64,000 nucleotides of DNA from NCBI RefSeq assembly GCF_015767245.1, contig NZ_JADOTV010000015.1, positions 1 through 64,000 of the forward strand, written 5' to 3'. The translations under genes were made by a program, and so were the position numbers. The notes beneath the pieces are model-generated. The model was given only the letters and a program-made list of their open reading frames with translations, did no database searches and had not been told where the DNA came from. Below are positions 26,753 to 36,345 of the stretch, piece by piece. Within the stretch, counting starts at the first letter, position 1, and each line of letters begins with the position of its first letter. The DNA is from Aureivirga sp. CE67. GTDB lineage: Bacteria > Bacteroidota > Bacteroidia > Flavobacteriales > Flavobacteriaceae.

Positions 26753-28117
26753 TTATTCCTTTTCTGGGTTATATCCTAAATATGAAACTTCTTTTTCATT
26801 AAAAATGATTCCATATTCTTCTAATTCTTTTAAAATTGGAGTATAAACTTCTTTTGAAATTGGAAGCTGAACTCCTGGAGTTTTAATCTCTCCTTTTAAT
26901 ATTTTAAGTGCAGCGATTGCAACTGGAAGACCTACAGTTTTTGCCATAGCAGTATAAATCTGATCATCTCCTTTTACAACCATACTTGATTCAATCTGAT
27001 GTTTTTCTCCATTTAATTCGTAACCAAATTTATGAAGCATCACAATCATATCTTTATCTTCTGGAGCAAGTTTCCAGCTATCTGTAAGGATTTTTTCTAA
27101 AATCTGTGCTGGTGTAGCATCTTTTAATCCTACTTTTTTATCTGGGTTAAATAAGTCTAATTCTTCAAACTTTTCCCACATATTATCATCTTGCCAAATC
27201 TTTAAGTAAGAACGAAGTTTTAATTCTACAGAATCATGTGGATTATAGCTTAAGAATGAATTCATAAAATCACGATAACTCATATTTTCAGAGTTTTCCA
27301 TGATATAAGTGTCATCTGTCATTCCTAATTGTACAAAACAGTTCCAAGCTCTTGAGAAACCTACTTTACGAATCGTTCCTCTATAAAGCGTAAGAATATC
27401 TTCTAATCCATAAACTTCTCTATATTTTAAAGAATCTCTGTTCGCATATCCTTCAAATTTACCATGTCCATCGATATTTAAAATCTCTGTTCTTCTAAAT
27501 AATTTGTGGTAAGGAATGTATTTATATTTTCCTTCTTGAATGAATTTTGCAGCACCACCTTGACCTGCTAAAACAACATTTCTAGGATTCCAAGTAAACT
27601 TATAATTCCATAAATTTGTATCACTTTCTGGTGCAACTAATCCTCCTGTAAAAGATTCGAATAAGATCATTTTCCCACCTTCTTCTCGGATTTTATCAAT
27701 GATTTGCATAGCACTCATATGATCAATTCCAGGATCTAAACCAACTTCATTCATAAAGATTAAACCTTTTGATTTCACTTGTTTATCTAAAGATTTCATC
27801 TCGTCAGAAATATAAGAAGCTGTTACCAAGTTTTTCTCATATTCCACACAATCTTTTGCCACTTCTAAGTGTAAAATAGCTGGTAACATCGAGATTACAA
27901 TGTCCGACTCTTTGATTAATTCCCTTCTATGTTCAATGTCAAAAATATCTAATGTAACAGCAATTCCGTTTTTGTGATTTTGGATCTTTTCTTCTGCTAA
28001 CTCTATAGATACATCTGCAACTTTGATTTGTAAATTCTCTTCTTCTGATTTATTTAATAGATAATTAATTAGCGACGAAGATGATCTTCCTGCTCCTATA
28101 ATTAGTATTTTTTTCAT
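26753..28117 (-). CDS. Saccharopine dehydrogenase family protein
   Basis: This 454-residue NAD(P)-dependent enzyme has a Rossmann fold starting ILIIGAGRSSSSL (4-16) and a catalytic/C-terminal domain with YISDEMKSLD, NEVGLDPGIDHMSA and ESFTGGLVAPE motifs typical of saccharopine dehydrogenase/reductase (LYS9-like). It probably interconverts saccharopine and 2-aminoadipate semialdehyde in lysine catabolism, or acts on a related opine-type compound. It is monocistronic on the minus strand. Family is certain; direction and substrate are inferred from family knowledge. Confidence 0.85.
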   Translation of the reverse strand: MKKILIIGAGRSSSSLINYLLNKSEEENLQIKVADVSIELAEEKIQNHKNGIAVTLDIFDIEHRRELIKESDIVISMLPAILHLEVAKDCVEYEKNLVTASYISDEMKSLDKQVKSKGLIFMNEVGLDPGIDHMSAMQIIDKIREEGGKMILFESFTGGLVAPESDTNLWNYKFTWNPRNVVLAGQGGAAKFIQEGKYKYIPYHKLFRRTEILNIDGHGKFEGYANRDSLKYREVYGLEDILTLYRGTIRKVGFSRAWNCFVQLGMTDDTYIMENSENMSYRDFMNSFLSYNPHDSVELKLRSYLKIWQDDNMWEKFEELDLFNPDKKVGLKDATPAQILEKILTDSWKLAPEDKDMIVMLHKFGYELNGEKHQIESSMVVKGDDQIYTAMAKTVGLPVAIAALKILKGEIKTPGVQLPISKEVYTPILKELEEYGIIFNEKEVSYLGYNPEKE

Positions 28118-28327
28118 TCTTGTTAAGGCTTGTTTAATATCTTTACGAAATTACAAAAAATTAATATTTGTTATATAAAATACATGAAAATATTTAAAAT
28201 CATTTTCAAGTTACTGATATTTAATTGTTTAAAAATTATATTATTAAAAACTTTATTTTAAGCATTTTAGAGTATTAAATAGCTAGTATTCACTAAATTT
28301 ACCATCAATTTTTATTTTTTTATTAAC

Positions 28328-28699
28328 ATGAAAAAAGCCTTAGCCTTTGCTGCTTTAATAGGAGGATTAGCAGTAATTTTAGGAGCATTTGGAGCACATG
28401 CTTTAAAAGAAAAATTAACTCCAGAAGCATTAAATAGTTTTGAAACTGCTGTTAGATATCAAATGTTTCACGCAATAGTTCTTTTATTTACAAATAGTTA
28501 CAAAGAATTCAATTTAAAATCTCAAAAAATCCTAAATATTTTATTTTTCACAGGGATTATCTTCTTTTCAGGATCTATTTATACAATTTATTTAGCAAAT
28601 GTACCAGCTAAGTCTATATGGTTTATTACACCTTTAGGAGGTATTTTATTAACATTAGGTTGGTTATATATGTTATTTTCTTTCCTAAAAAAGAAATAA
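28328..28699 (+). CDS. DUF423 small membrane protein
   Basis: This 123-residue protein has four predicted membrane helices. It carries the DUF423 signature: GGLAVILGAFGAHALK at the N-terminus, then FETAVRYQMFHAIVLL. The family is widespread and its role is unknown. Its end lies 38 bp before pckA, and it may be cotranscribed with that gene. An alternative open frame (28618 onward) that would fuse its 3' end to pckA is rejected. Confidence 0.85.
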   Translation: MKKALAFAALIGGLAVILGAFGAHALKEKLTPEALNSFETAVRYQMFHAIVLLFTNSYKEFNLKSQKILNILFFTGIIFFSGSIYTIYLANVPAKSIWFITPLGGILLTLGWLYMLFSFLKKK

Positions 28700-28737
28700 T
28701 TTTTTACTTTTGGTTCTTTATTTTTAATACACAACTA

Positions 28738-30339
28738 ATGGAAAATATAATAAAATCTGTAAATGCTTCTGTGGAAGATTACGGAATTAAAAACGCAACT
28801 ACACATTGGAATTTAAAACCTGAAGAATTACAAAAAATTTGTTTGGAAAAAGGTTTAGGGAAAGAGGCTTTATCAGGTGCTTTAGCGGTGAACACAGGAG
28901 AATTCACAGGAAGATCTCCAATGGACAGATTTATCGTGAAAGATGAAATTTCTGCAGATAAAGTTTGGTGGGGAAATATAAACCAACCATTCGACGCTGA
29001 GAAATTTGACAAATTATATGATAAAGTTGTAGATTATCTATCAGGAAAAGAGTTATATGCAAGAGATGCATATGCATGTGCTGATGATAGATACAGAATG
29101 AATATTCGTGTGGTAACTGAATTACCATGGGCGAGTATTTTTGCAAACAATATGTTCTTACGTCCAACGGAGGAAGAAATCAAAAACTTCACACCTGAGT
29201 GGACAATTCTTCAAGCTCCATCATTTATGGCAGACCCATTAGAGGATGGAACTAGACAACACAACTTTGCAATCTTAAACTTCAAAAGAAAAGTAATTTT
29301 AATTGGAGGTACAGGTTATACAGGAGAGATCAAAAAAGGAATCTTCTCTGCATTAAACTTTATCTTACCAGTTTATAAAGATACATTACCAATGCACTGT
29401 TCTGCAAACATTGGTGAAGATGGAGAAACTGCAATTTTCTTCGGATTATCAGGAACAGGAAAAACAACTTTATCAGCAGATCCAAACCGTAAATTAATTG
29501 GAGATGATGAGCATGGTTGGACAAACGATAACACAATCTTCAACTTCGAAGGAGGATGTTATGCAAAAGTTATTGATTTATCTGCTGAAAAAGAGCCAGA
29601 TATTTTCAATGCAATCAAAAAAGGAGCATTATTAGAAAATGTAATCTTCAAAGAAGGAACAAACGAGGTTGATTTTACAGATACTTCTATCACGCAAAAC
29701 ACTCGTGTAAGTTACCCAATTGATCACATTAAGAATATTCAAGTACCTTCTATCGGGAAAAACCCAAAGAATATCTTCTTCTTAACTGCTGATGCATTTG
29801 GAGTACTGCCTCCGATCTCAAAATTAACTCCAGGACAAGCTGCTTACCACTTCATTTCTGGATATACTGCGAAAGTAGCAGGAACTGAAGCTGGTGTTGA
29901 TGAGCCACAACCATCTTTCTCTGCTTGTTTCGGTGCACCATTCATGCCATTACACCCTACTAAATATGCTGAAATGTTAAGTAAAAAAATGACTGAAGCT
30001 GGTGTAAATGTTTGGTTAGTAAACACTGGATGGACAGGAGGTCCTTACGGAATTGGACACAGAATGAGCTTAAAGTACACTAGAGCTATGATTACTGAAG
30101 CTTTAGAAGGAAGACTTGATAGCGTACCATTCGAAGAGCACCCAATTTTTGGATTATCTATGCCAACTGTTTGTGAGAATGTACCAACTGAGGTATTAAA
30201 TCCAATCAACACTTGGGAGAACAAAGATGCTTACAATGATAAAGCTACACACTTAGCAGAATCTTTCCACAAAAACTTTGAGCAATTCAAAGAGTTTGCA
30301 AATGAGGAAATTTTAGCTGGAGCTCCAAAAGTAGGATAA
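28738..30339 (+). CDS. pckA: Phosphoenolpyruvate carboxykinase (ATP)
   Basis: This 533-residue enzyme converts oxaloacetate plus ATP to phosphoenolpyruvate, the first step of gluconeogenesis. The kinase P-loop is GLSGTGKT (236-243), followed by the second metal/nucleotide motif GDDEHGW. Substrate and metal residues are in FTGRSPMDRF (56-65) and the LPMHCSANIG region. The ATG at 28738 is preferred over an open frame reaching 40 codons further upstream, because that extension is hydrophobic, overlaps the DUF423 gene and is not part of the family. A strong terminator follows at 30365. Confidence 0.95.
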   Translation: MENIIKSVNASVEDYGIKNATTHWNLKPEELQKICLEKGLGKEALSGALAVNTGEFTGRSPMDRFIVKDEISADKVWWGNINQPFDAEKFDKLYDKVVDYLSGKELYARDAYACADDRYRMNIRVVTELPWASIFANNMFLRPTEEEIKNFTPEWTILQAPSFMADPLEDGTRQHNFAILNFKRKVILIGGTGYTGEIKKGIFSALNFILPVYKDTLPMHCSANIGEDGETAIFFGLSGTGKTTLSADPNRKLIGDDEHGWTNDNTIFNFEGGCYAKVIDLSAEKEPDIFNAIKKGALLENVIFKEGTNEVDFTDTSITQNTRVSYPIDHIKNIQVPSIGKNPKNIFFLTADAFGVLPPISKLTPGQAAYHFISGYTAKVAGTEAGVDEPQPSFSACFGAPFMPLHPTKYAEMLSKKMTEAGVNVWLVNTGWTGGPYGIGHRMSLKYTRAMITEALEGRLDSVPFEEHPIFGLSMPTVCENVPTEVLNPINTWENKDAYNDKATHLAESFHKNFEQFKEFANEEILAGAPKVG

Positions 30340-30364
30340 GAATTTATTCAAACATATAGAAAAC

Positions 30365-30404
30365 AAAAAACCTCTCTATTACATTAATAGAAGAGGTTTT
30401 TTTA
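30365..30404 (+). terminator. Terminator of pckA
   Basis: The hairpin with arms aaaaaacctct and agaggttttttt, extended by ctatt/aatag pairing, spans about 30365-30403. Confidence 0.8.
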
Positions 30405-30439
30405 TAGAAATACACGAAGAAAATGAAATATATTTTTGT

Positions 30440-30886
30440 TTAATAACCTAAATCGAAATTATATTTTTGCATCATATATTCGAAGAAATTATATAATTCC
30501 CAGTTTACATCATAACCATAATCAACACTTGGATCATAATCAATTCTATTTTCATAAATATTAGAATTGTATTTAAATGGATTGTTTACACGTATATTCC
30601 ATTCTGCAACGTATTGAACATTATGATTTTCTAAATAGCTTAAGCTATAGTATCCTTTTGGTTTTGCAACCGTTTCTAAATAAGGCTGGAATCCAGCATC
30701 AAAAACATCAATCTGATATTCTATATCGTCTCCATCACCATCTTTATCATCAGGATCTGCTGTTTGATTTATAGAAACTTTGGGAGAAACATGATCTTCA
30801 TCTCTGTCTTTCCCAGAATCGCTATTTTTCGTAGATCCGCAAGAAAAAATGAAAAGAGCTAAAAAAATAAACAATATCTTTCGCAT
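30440..30886 (-). CDS. Hypothetical lipoprotein
   Basis: This 148-residue protein has a lipobox IFSC (Cys16). An acidic, low-complexity segment (about 20-55: many Asp, Ser and Gly) separates the anchor from a tyrosine- and asparagine-rich C-terminal domain. That domain ends in repeated aromatic motifs (YDPSVDYGYDVNWELYNFF). It is recognisable only as a Bacteroidota lipoprotein. It stands alone between pckA and tag. Confidence 0.6.
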   Translation of the reverse strand: MRKILFIFLALFIFSCGSTKNSDSGKDRDEDHVSPKVSINQTADPDDKDGDGDDIEYQIDVFDAGFQPYLETVAKPKGYYSLSYLENHNVQYVAEWNIRVNNPFKYNSNIYENRIDYDPSVDYGYDVNWELYNFFEYMMQKYNFDLGY

Positions 30887-31010
30887 AACTTAATGTGTTT
30901 ATATTATTGAAATTAAAAAATATTACACTAATTTCCTAATAAACAATTAAATAAAAAATTTAGAACTGTGAATTTATTATTAATTATGAAAATATTATAA
31001 AATTTGAAAT

Positions 31011-31580
31011 ATGGATAAAAATAGATGTCACTGGGTATCAGACGAAAACATATATAAAGAATATCATGATAACGAATGGGGAATTCCAGTTTATGACGAT
31101 GAAACCTTATTTGAGTTTTTAACTTTAGAAGGATTTCAGGCAGGATTGAGTTGGATTACTATTTTGAAAAAAAGAGAAAATTTCCGGAAAGCTTTTGACA
31201 ATTTTGATTATAAAAAAATAGCTGAATATGATGAAGCTAAATATGAAGAACTTTTACAAAACGAAGGAATCATTAGAAATAAATTGAAAATAAAAGCTGC
31301 TATTACAAATGCCAAAGCTTATATGGAAGTACAGAAAGAATTCGGAAGTTTTTCTAAATATATCTGGGCATTTGTTGAACATAAACCTATCCAAAATCAC
31401 TTTAAATCTTCGAAAGAAGTTCCTGCAAAAACAGAACTTTCAGACAAAATTTCTAAAGATTTAAAAAAACGAGGATTTAAGTTTGTTGGTTCTACCATTG
31501 TTTATGCACACATGCAAGCTACAGGAATGGTAAATGACCATACAACAGATTGTTTTCGACACAAAGAAGTACAAGAATAG
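31011..31580 (+). CDS. tag: DNA-3-methyladenine glycosylase I
   Basis: This 189-residue glycosylase removes 3-methyladenine from alkylated DNA, starting base-excision repair. The zinc-snap ligands are visible: Cys6, His19, and the C-terminal HTTDC pair. The EGFQAGLSW helix carries the catalytic Glu, and conserved PVYDDETLFEFL precedes it. It is monocistronic. Confidence 0.94.
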   Translation: MDKNRCHWVSDENIYKEYHDNEWGIPVYDDETLFEFLTLEGFQAGLSWITILKKRENFRKAFDNFDYKKIAEYDEAKYEELLQNEGIIRNKLKIKAAITNAKAYMEVQKEFGSFSKYIWAFVEHKPIQNHFKSSKEVPAKTELSDKISKDLKKRGFKFVGSTIVYAHMQATGMVNDHTTDCFRHKEVQE

Positions 31581-31667
31581 ACTATAACAAAAGATTAACT
31601 CTTAAGTATAAAATCTTCTTTCTGAAAAGCGATAATTTTAATTAGAACTATTTTAAAACTAAATATC

Positions 31668-32111
31668 ATGAAAAAAATAATTCTAATATTAGTTATTGCT
31701 TTTTCTTCTTCACAAGTTTTTCCTCAAGCTGATTATGACAAAATAGTCAATGATTTTTTTGAAACATATAAAACAGATAAAGACAAAGCTTTTGATAAAA
31801 TTTTTGAGACAAATAAATGGTTATCGGAAAATAAAAAAGGAAAAATTAGTGTAAAAACAACAATTCATCATGATGTTTTACAACTAGGAGAATATTTCGG
31901 ATATGAAGAAATGATCACTACAAAACTTGGAAAATCATTGGTTTTAAAAAGCTTTATTTTAAAATATGAAAGACAACCTATTCGTTTTACATTTATCTTT
32001 TATAAAGCAAATGATCATTGGATTTTATACGATTTCAATTATGATGATAATCTAAATAATGAGATTTTTGACAAAGCAAGAGATGAATTTTTAAATCCTA
32101 ATAAAAAATAA
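31668..32111 (+). CDS. Small secreted protein of unknown function
   Basis: This 147-residue protein has a signal peptide (about 1-20). The mature domain looks like a small cone-shaped alpha+beta fold of the NTF2/DUF4019 kind: an N-terminal helix pair with DFFETYKTDKDKAFDKIF, then strands with KAND HWILYDFNYD near the end. Family assignment is not certain. Transcribed alone and followed by a strong terminator facing polA. Confidence 0.6.
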   Translation: MKKIILILVIAFSSSQVFPQADYDKIVNDFFETYKTDKDKAFDKIFETNKWLSENKKGKISVKTTIHHDVLQLGEYFGYEEMITTKLGKSLVLKSFILKYERQPIRFTFIFYKANDHWILYDFNYDDNLNNEIFDKARDEFLNPNKK

Positions 32112-32140
32112 AAAAGAGAGGATAATTTCCTCTCTTTTCT
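32112..32140. terminator. Bidirectional terminator
   Basis: The perfect 11-bp stem aaaagagagga / tcctctctttt (32112-32122 with 32128-32138) lies between the convergent gene ending at 32111 and polA. Confidence 0.8.
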
Positions 32141-32148
32141 TTTATTTC

Positions 32149-34962
32149 TTAATGTGCTTCTAGCCAGTTTTGACCTTCTCCCACATCTACCGTTAAAGGA
32201 ACTGAAATCTTGAATGCTTCTTCCATTTCTGTTCGAATCATCTCCTCCACTTTTACTTTCTCTGGTTTATAAACATCAAACACCAATTCATCATGTACTT
32301 GTAAAAGCATTTTTGTATGGTAATTTTCTGTTTCTAATTTTTCTTGAATACGAATCATCGCAATTTTGATAATATCCGCAGCAGTTCCCTGAATTGGCGT
32401 ATTTACAGCATTTCGCTCATCTGCTGAACGAACAATTGCATTTTGTGAATTGATATTCTTCAAATATCTTTTTCTTCCTAATAACGTTTCTACAAATCCA
32501 TGCTCTCTAGCAAAATCAACTTGATTTGCAATAAAAGCTTTCAAAGTTGGATAGGTTTCATAATAAGTATCAATCATTTCTTTTGCTTCACTTCTAGTCA
32601 AATCTGTTTGATTACTCAAACCAAAAGCAGAAACTCCATAAATAATTCCGAAGTTTACCGTTTTTGCATAACTTCTTTGCTCTTTTGTTACTTCTTCTAA
32701 AGGAATTTTAAACACTTTTGCAGCAGTCGAACGGTGAATATCTTCTTTGTTATTAAAAGACTCAATCATCGTCGGATCTTTACTCATATCTGCAATCAAA
32801 CGAAGTTCAATTTGCGAATAATCCGCAGCTACTAAAATGTAATCTTCACTTCTTGGAACAAACGCTTTTCGAATCTGTCTTCCTTGTTCTGTTCGTACAG
32901 GAATGTTCTGTAAATTCGGGTTATTCGAACTCAAACGCCCAGTAGCAGCAACGGTTTGACTGTACGTAGTATGTATTTTTCCCGTTTTCGGATTGATTTC
33001 TTTTGGTAAAGAATCTACATAAGTATTCTTCAATTTCACCAAAGAACGCCAGTCTAAAATATCTTGTACTACAGGGAAATCTTTTGCCAATTTTGATAAA
33101 ATATCTTCCGAAGTTGCATATTGACCTGTTTTCGTTTTCTTTGGTTTTGCCAATAATTTCATTTTCTCAAATAAAATAACTCCCAACTGTTTTGGAGAAG
33201 CAATATTGAACTCCTCTCCTGCTGCTTCATAAATTTTATTTGCCAATGCATTACTGTCTGTTTCTAAAGTTTCAGAAAGTTGACTCAAGGAATCTGTATC
33301 CAATCGAATTCCTTCAATTTCCATTTTTGCTAAAACAGAAAGTAAAGGCATTTCTATATTTTCAAATAATTCTGTCAGTTTGTTTTCTTCCAATTTCTTT
33401 TTGAATATATCTTTCAGTTGGAAAGTCACATCTGCCTGCTCTGCTACCAATGAAGTTTGTTTTTCCAGCGCAATCTCATGTAAAGTAATTTGTTTTTTAC
33501 CTTTTCCAAGAAGTGCTTCTTTCTCCATTGATTTATACTCTAAATATGCTTCAGACAAAATTTCTAATCTATGGCGCATATCTGGATGTAATAAATAATG
33601 AGCAACCGTAATATCAAAAATTTTCCCTTTTACAGAAATTCCAAAATCATGTAAAGCTTTAATAGTTTCTTTTAAATCGTAACCAATTTTTGCAATTGCT
33701 TCGTTTTCAAAAAATGTCTTGAATTGTTCTAAAATTGAGTTCGAATCTTTCGTTTTTAACTCTACATAATAACTTTTTCCTTTCTCATAAGAAAAAGCAA
33801 TTCCAGCAGGATCTCCTGTTTTTGTATTTTTTTCTAAAACAACACTTACTTCCGTTTGCTTTTCTAGTTTCGAAACTAAAAAGCGAAGTGCCGTATCTGT
33901 GTTTACATATTGATATAAACTATCTGTATTTTCAATGTTTTTATACTTCGAAGGAATCACTGTTTCAGATCCCGACATTGTATTAATCGAAAATAAATCT
34001 AACTGATCCGAACCATTTGCAGCTGGAGCAGCTTTGATTTCTGTTTTATTTTCAGTTTTTGCAGAAGCTTCTACTTTTGGAGCTCCAAACATATTTTGAA
34101 GCATCGTAATATTTCTACGGAATTCTAAATCTTCAAAAATTGCCACCGATTTTTCCATATCTGGTTTTGACAATTCATAATCTTCTTCATGAAATTCCAC
34201 AGGACAATCCAACATAATTGTTGCCAATTGTTTTGATAAAATTCCAAGTTCTTTATTCGCTTCTACTTTTTCTTTCATCTTCCCTTTCAGCTCATGTGTA
34301 TTTGCTAAAAGATTCTCCATACTCCCGTATTGTTTGATAAACTTTTTCGCAGTTTTATCACCAACTCCAGGAAGTCCAGGAATATTATCCACTGCATCCC
34401 CCATCATTCCAAGATAATCGATTACTTGTAACGGATCTTCTACTTCAAACTTCGCTTGTACCTCTGGAATTCCCCAAATCTCAATTCCATTCCCCATTCT
34501 CGCTGGGCGATACATAAAAATATTCTCCGAAACCAATTGTGCAAAATCCTTATCTGGTGTCACCATATACGTTTTGTACCCTTGTTTTTCGGCTTGTTTC
34601 GCAAGTGTTCCAATCAAATCATCTGCCTCAAATCCTACTTTCTCAATAATCGGAATGTGCATTGCTTCCAAAATCTTGTGAATATACGGAACAGCAATTT
34701 TTATTGCTTCAGGAGTTTCTGGTCTATTGCTTTTATATGCTTCAAAAGCTTCCGTTCTAGCAGCCGAACCACCTTTATCAAAAGCAACAGCAAGATGATC
34801 TGGTTTTTCTTTTCTAATGATTTCAAAAAGTGAATTCGTAAAACCTAAAATTGCCGAAGTATCTAATCCTTTTGAGTTAATTCTCGGATTTTTGATGAAT
34901 GCATAATATCCTCTGAAAATCAAAGCATAAGCATCTAATAAAAATAAACGTTTTTGTTCCAT
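32149..34962 (-). CDS. polA: DNA polymerase I
   Basis: This 937-residue family A polymerase has a 5' nuclease domain (about 1-290, with VTPDKDF and GDAVDNIPGLPGVGDKTA), a 3'-5' exonuclease-like domain (about 345-525) and a polymerase domain (540-937) with motif A DYSQIELRLIA, motif B around RSYAKTVNFGIIYG and motif C VHDEL. The exonuclease sites are eroded: motif I reads VVLEK instead of DTE, motif II lacks the KYD Asp, and motif III reads VAEQAD instead of YxxxD, so proofreading is probably absent. The ATG at 34962 is chosen: a longer frame to 35094 runs into a repeat element, whereas a promoter at 34984-35016 fits this start. Confidence 0.95.
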   Translation of the reverse strand: MEQKRLFLLDAYALIFRGYYAFIKNPRINSKGLDTSAILGFTNSLFEIIRKEKPDHLAVAFDKGGSAARTEAFEAYKSNRPETPEAIKIAVPYIHKILEAMHIPIIEKVGFEADDLIGTLAKQAEKQGYKTYMVTPDKDFAQLVSENIFMYRPARMGNGIEIWGIPEVQAKFEVEDPLQVIDYLGMMGDAVDNIPGLPGVGDKTAKKFIKQYGSMENLLANTHELKGKMKEKVEANKELGILSKQLATIMLDCPVEFHEEDYELSKPDMEKSVAIFEDLEFRRNITMLQNMFGAPKVEASAKTENKTEIKAAPAANGSDQLDLFSINTMSGSETVIPSKYKNIENTDSLYQYVNTDTALRFLVSKLEKQTEVSVVLEKNTKTGDPAGIAFSYEKGKSYYVELKTKDSNSILEQFKTFFENEAIAKIGYDLKETIKALHDFGISVKGKIFDITVAHYLLHPDMRHRLEILSEAYLEYKSMEKEALLGKGKKQITLHEIALEKQTSLVAEQADVTFQLKDIFKKKLEENKLTELFENIEMPLLSVLAKMEIEGIRLDTDSLSQLSETLETDSNALANKIYEAAGEEFNIASPKQLGVILFEKMKLLAKPKKTKTGQYATSEDILSKLAKDFPVVQDILDWRSLVKLKNTYVDSLPKEINPKTGKIHTTYSQTVAATGRLSSNNPNLQNIPVRTEQGRQIRKAFVPRSEDYILVAADYSQIELRLIADMSKDPTMIESFNNKEDIHRSTAAKVFKIPLEEVTKEQRSYAKTVNFGIIYGVSAFGLSNQTDLTRSEAKEMIDTYYETYPTLKAFIANQVDFAREHGFVETLLGRKRYLKNINSQNAIVRSADERNAVNTPIQGTAADIIKIAMIRIQEKLETENYHTKMLLQVHDELVFDVYKPEKVKVEEMIRTEMEEAFKISVPLTVDVGEGQNWLEAH

Positions 34963-34983
34963 AATTTTTCTGTTCAAGACTTT

Positions 34984-35016
34984 CAAAACTACAAACAATT
35001 TATTGTTTTTGACCAA
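34984..35016 (-). promoter_or_regulatory. Promoter of polA
   Basis: On the minus strand TTG (plus 35014-35016), a 22-bp spacer and TAGTTTTG (plus 34984-34991) lie 21 bp before the ATG at 34962. This supports that start over the upstream in-frame Met. Confidence 0.65.
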
Positions 35017-35042
35017 TACAATGAAAATAAAAAGAGAATTAT

Positions 35043-35163
35043 TTGGGGCTTCCCTTTCCCTCCTTCCTACGTCGGGAAAGGTCGGGCTTTGCATTGCAAG
35101 TTTTATTTTTCAAAAAAAGAACTTCTAAACAATCCGTGGGCTTCCGTTGGTCGCCTCCGTATT
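35043..35163 (-). repeat. Dispersed structured repeat, copy B, distal half (cut by IS110)
   Basis: On the minus strand the sequence from acggaggcgacc through gaagcccacgg and caaagccc matches copies A and C, and ends in a hairpin with arms CCTTTCCC and GGGAAAGG (plus 35053-35060 with 35074-35081). The proximal half lies at 36453-36503, on the other side of the IS110 element. Confidence 0.8.
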
Positions 35164-35196
35164 CTATGATCTACACAAGTAAAAAATGTTAAAATT

Positions 35197-36191
35197 TTAA
35201 GCGGCAAATTTCATTGTATCTACGTATGGAGTTTTCCGTTTTATAATAGCAAACATTCTAGAAATTAATTTATTTCTAATAATATTTATGGTACTCATTT
35301 TGTTTTTTCCTTTTTTGATTCTTCGTTCATAAAAAGCTTTTATTTCTGGGTTATATTGAATGGCGTTTATCGCACACATATTCAATATAGATTTTATACT
35401 TTTATTTGCTAAATGTGAGACTTTATTTTTACCTCGTACAGAACTTCCAGAGATATGTGGAAACGGAGCTATTCCGCAATAACTTGCAAACTTTCTTGAA
35501 GACTCAAATTTGGTAAAATTATCTGTAAAAATTAGCATTGTAATTGCTGTTTTTTCACCAACACCTTTTATGGAGTTTAATAAATAAAAATTCAATTTTA
35601 ACTGTTTATTTTTAAGAATTATTTCTTGCATTTCTTTTTCAAGTTTTTCGATTTGTTTGTTAAATTCTCGAATGACTTTTTCTTGAATTTCAAAAATTAA
35701 TTTATATTGTTTTTTAGAATAAACCCTTTTCTGTTCTTTTAAAGTAGCTTTATAACCAGCTCTTTGTTTTACTAGCTTCTTACGCAAAGAAAGCATGGGT
35801 TTTAATTGTTTTAAATCGTCAGTTAAAATCTTAGAAACCACTAATTCCTCTCTTAAACGAAATGCATAAAGTGCAATTCTTTTTGCATCTATCTTATCCT
35901 CTTTACCTCTAGTAATCCCAAGTGATCTTTTGATTTCTAAACCTGGAATAATACTGAAGTTTATTTTTTTTTATTTAGATAATCTGCTAAAGAATCTGAA
36001 TACATTCCTGTATGTTCGAATACAAAAAAGGTCTCTTTTAATGAGAAAATATTATTTTTAGAGACCCATTCTAGAAGTTTTCTGAATCCAGAATTGTTAT
36101 TATCAAACTGCTCTATTTTTTTTTGAGTGTGAATACAAACATCTATCACTTTTTTACTAACATCGATTCCAATTATTTCTTTGATTTGCAT
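35197..36191 (-). pseudogene. IS110-family transposase (DEDD/serine), frameshifted at A9
   Basis: The transposase is in two frames. The N-terminal part (36191 to 35961, 76 codons) has the RuvC-like start IIGIDVSKK with Asp10 and the FVFEHTG motif with Glu59. The second part (about 35958 to 35197) continues with RGKEDKIDAKRIA, holding the last two acidic residues, and then the transposase-20 domain with IKGVGEKTA, ASYCGIAPFP and SGSSVRG, whose Ser is the probable nucleophile. The frames are joined by a -1 step at a run of nine A (minus strand), just before a TAA. Together they give about 331 residues, normal for the family. It may be a dead copy, a slippage-expressed gene or a sequencing error. 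Confidence 0.88.
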
Positions 36192-36211
36192 AATTTTTGT
36201 AATTTAGAAAT

Positions 36212-36345
36212 GGTTACATAAACTAAGACCTTTAATAAGGACTGAACTAAAATTCTATATGGTTCTAGGTAACCGATAAAGGATGAAGACTAATACGGAG
36301 GATAGCTCTAGAAACTAGTTCGCTAACAAGTTCACTTCATCCTTT
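36212..36345 (-). ncRNA. Predicted IS110 bridge RNA with target and donor loops
   Basis: Transcribed with the transposase, the left end folds into two stem-loops. The first has an 11-bp stem AAAGGATGAAG/CTTCATCCTTT (plus 36335-36345 with 36278-36288). The 3' side of its loop carries CCTCCGTATT (plus 36292-36301), identical to plus 35154-35163 and so able to pair with the tnp-sense strand of the target next to the insertion. The second has a 6-bp stem GGTTAC/GTAACC (plus 36269-36274 with 36212-36217), and the 3' side of its loop carries TAAAGGTCTT (36225-36234), matching 9/10 to the element's own end (36443-36452). Transcript ends are not determined. Confidence 0.75.

Noticed and set aside
28618-28737. 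40-codon N-terminal extension of pckA
   Set aside because: It overlaps the DUF423 gene, codes for hydrophobic residues absent from PEP carboxykinases, and a family-typical ATG lies at 28738.
34963-35094. 44-codon N-terminal extension of polA
   Set aside because: It translates the dispersed repeat. DNA polymerase I starts with the MEQKRLFLLDAYALIFRG block, and a promoter lies between the two starts.
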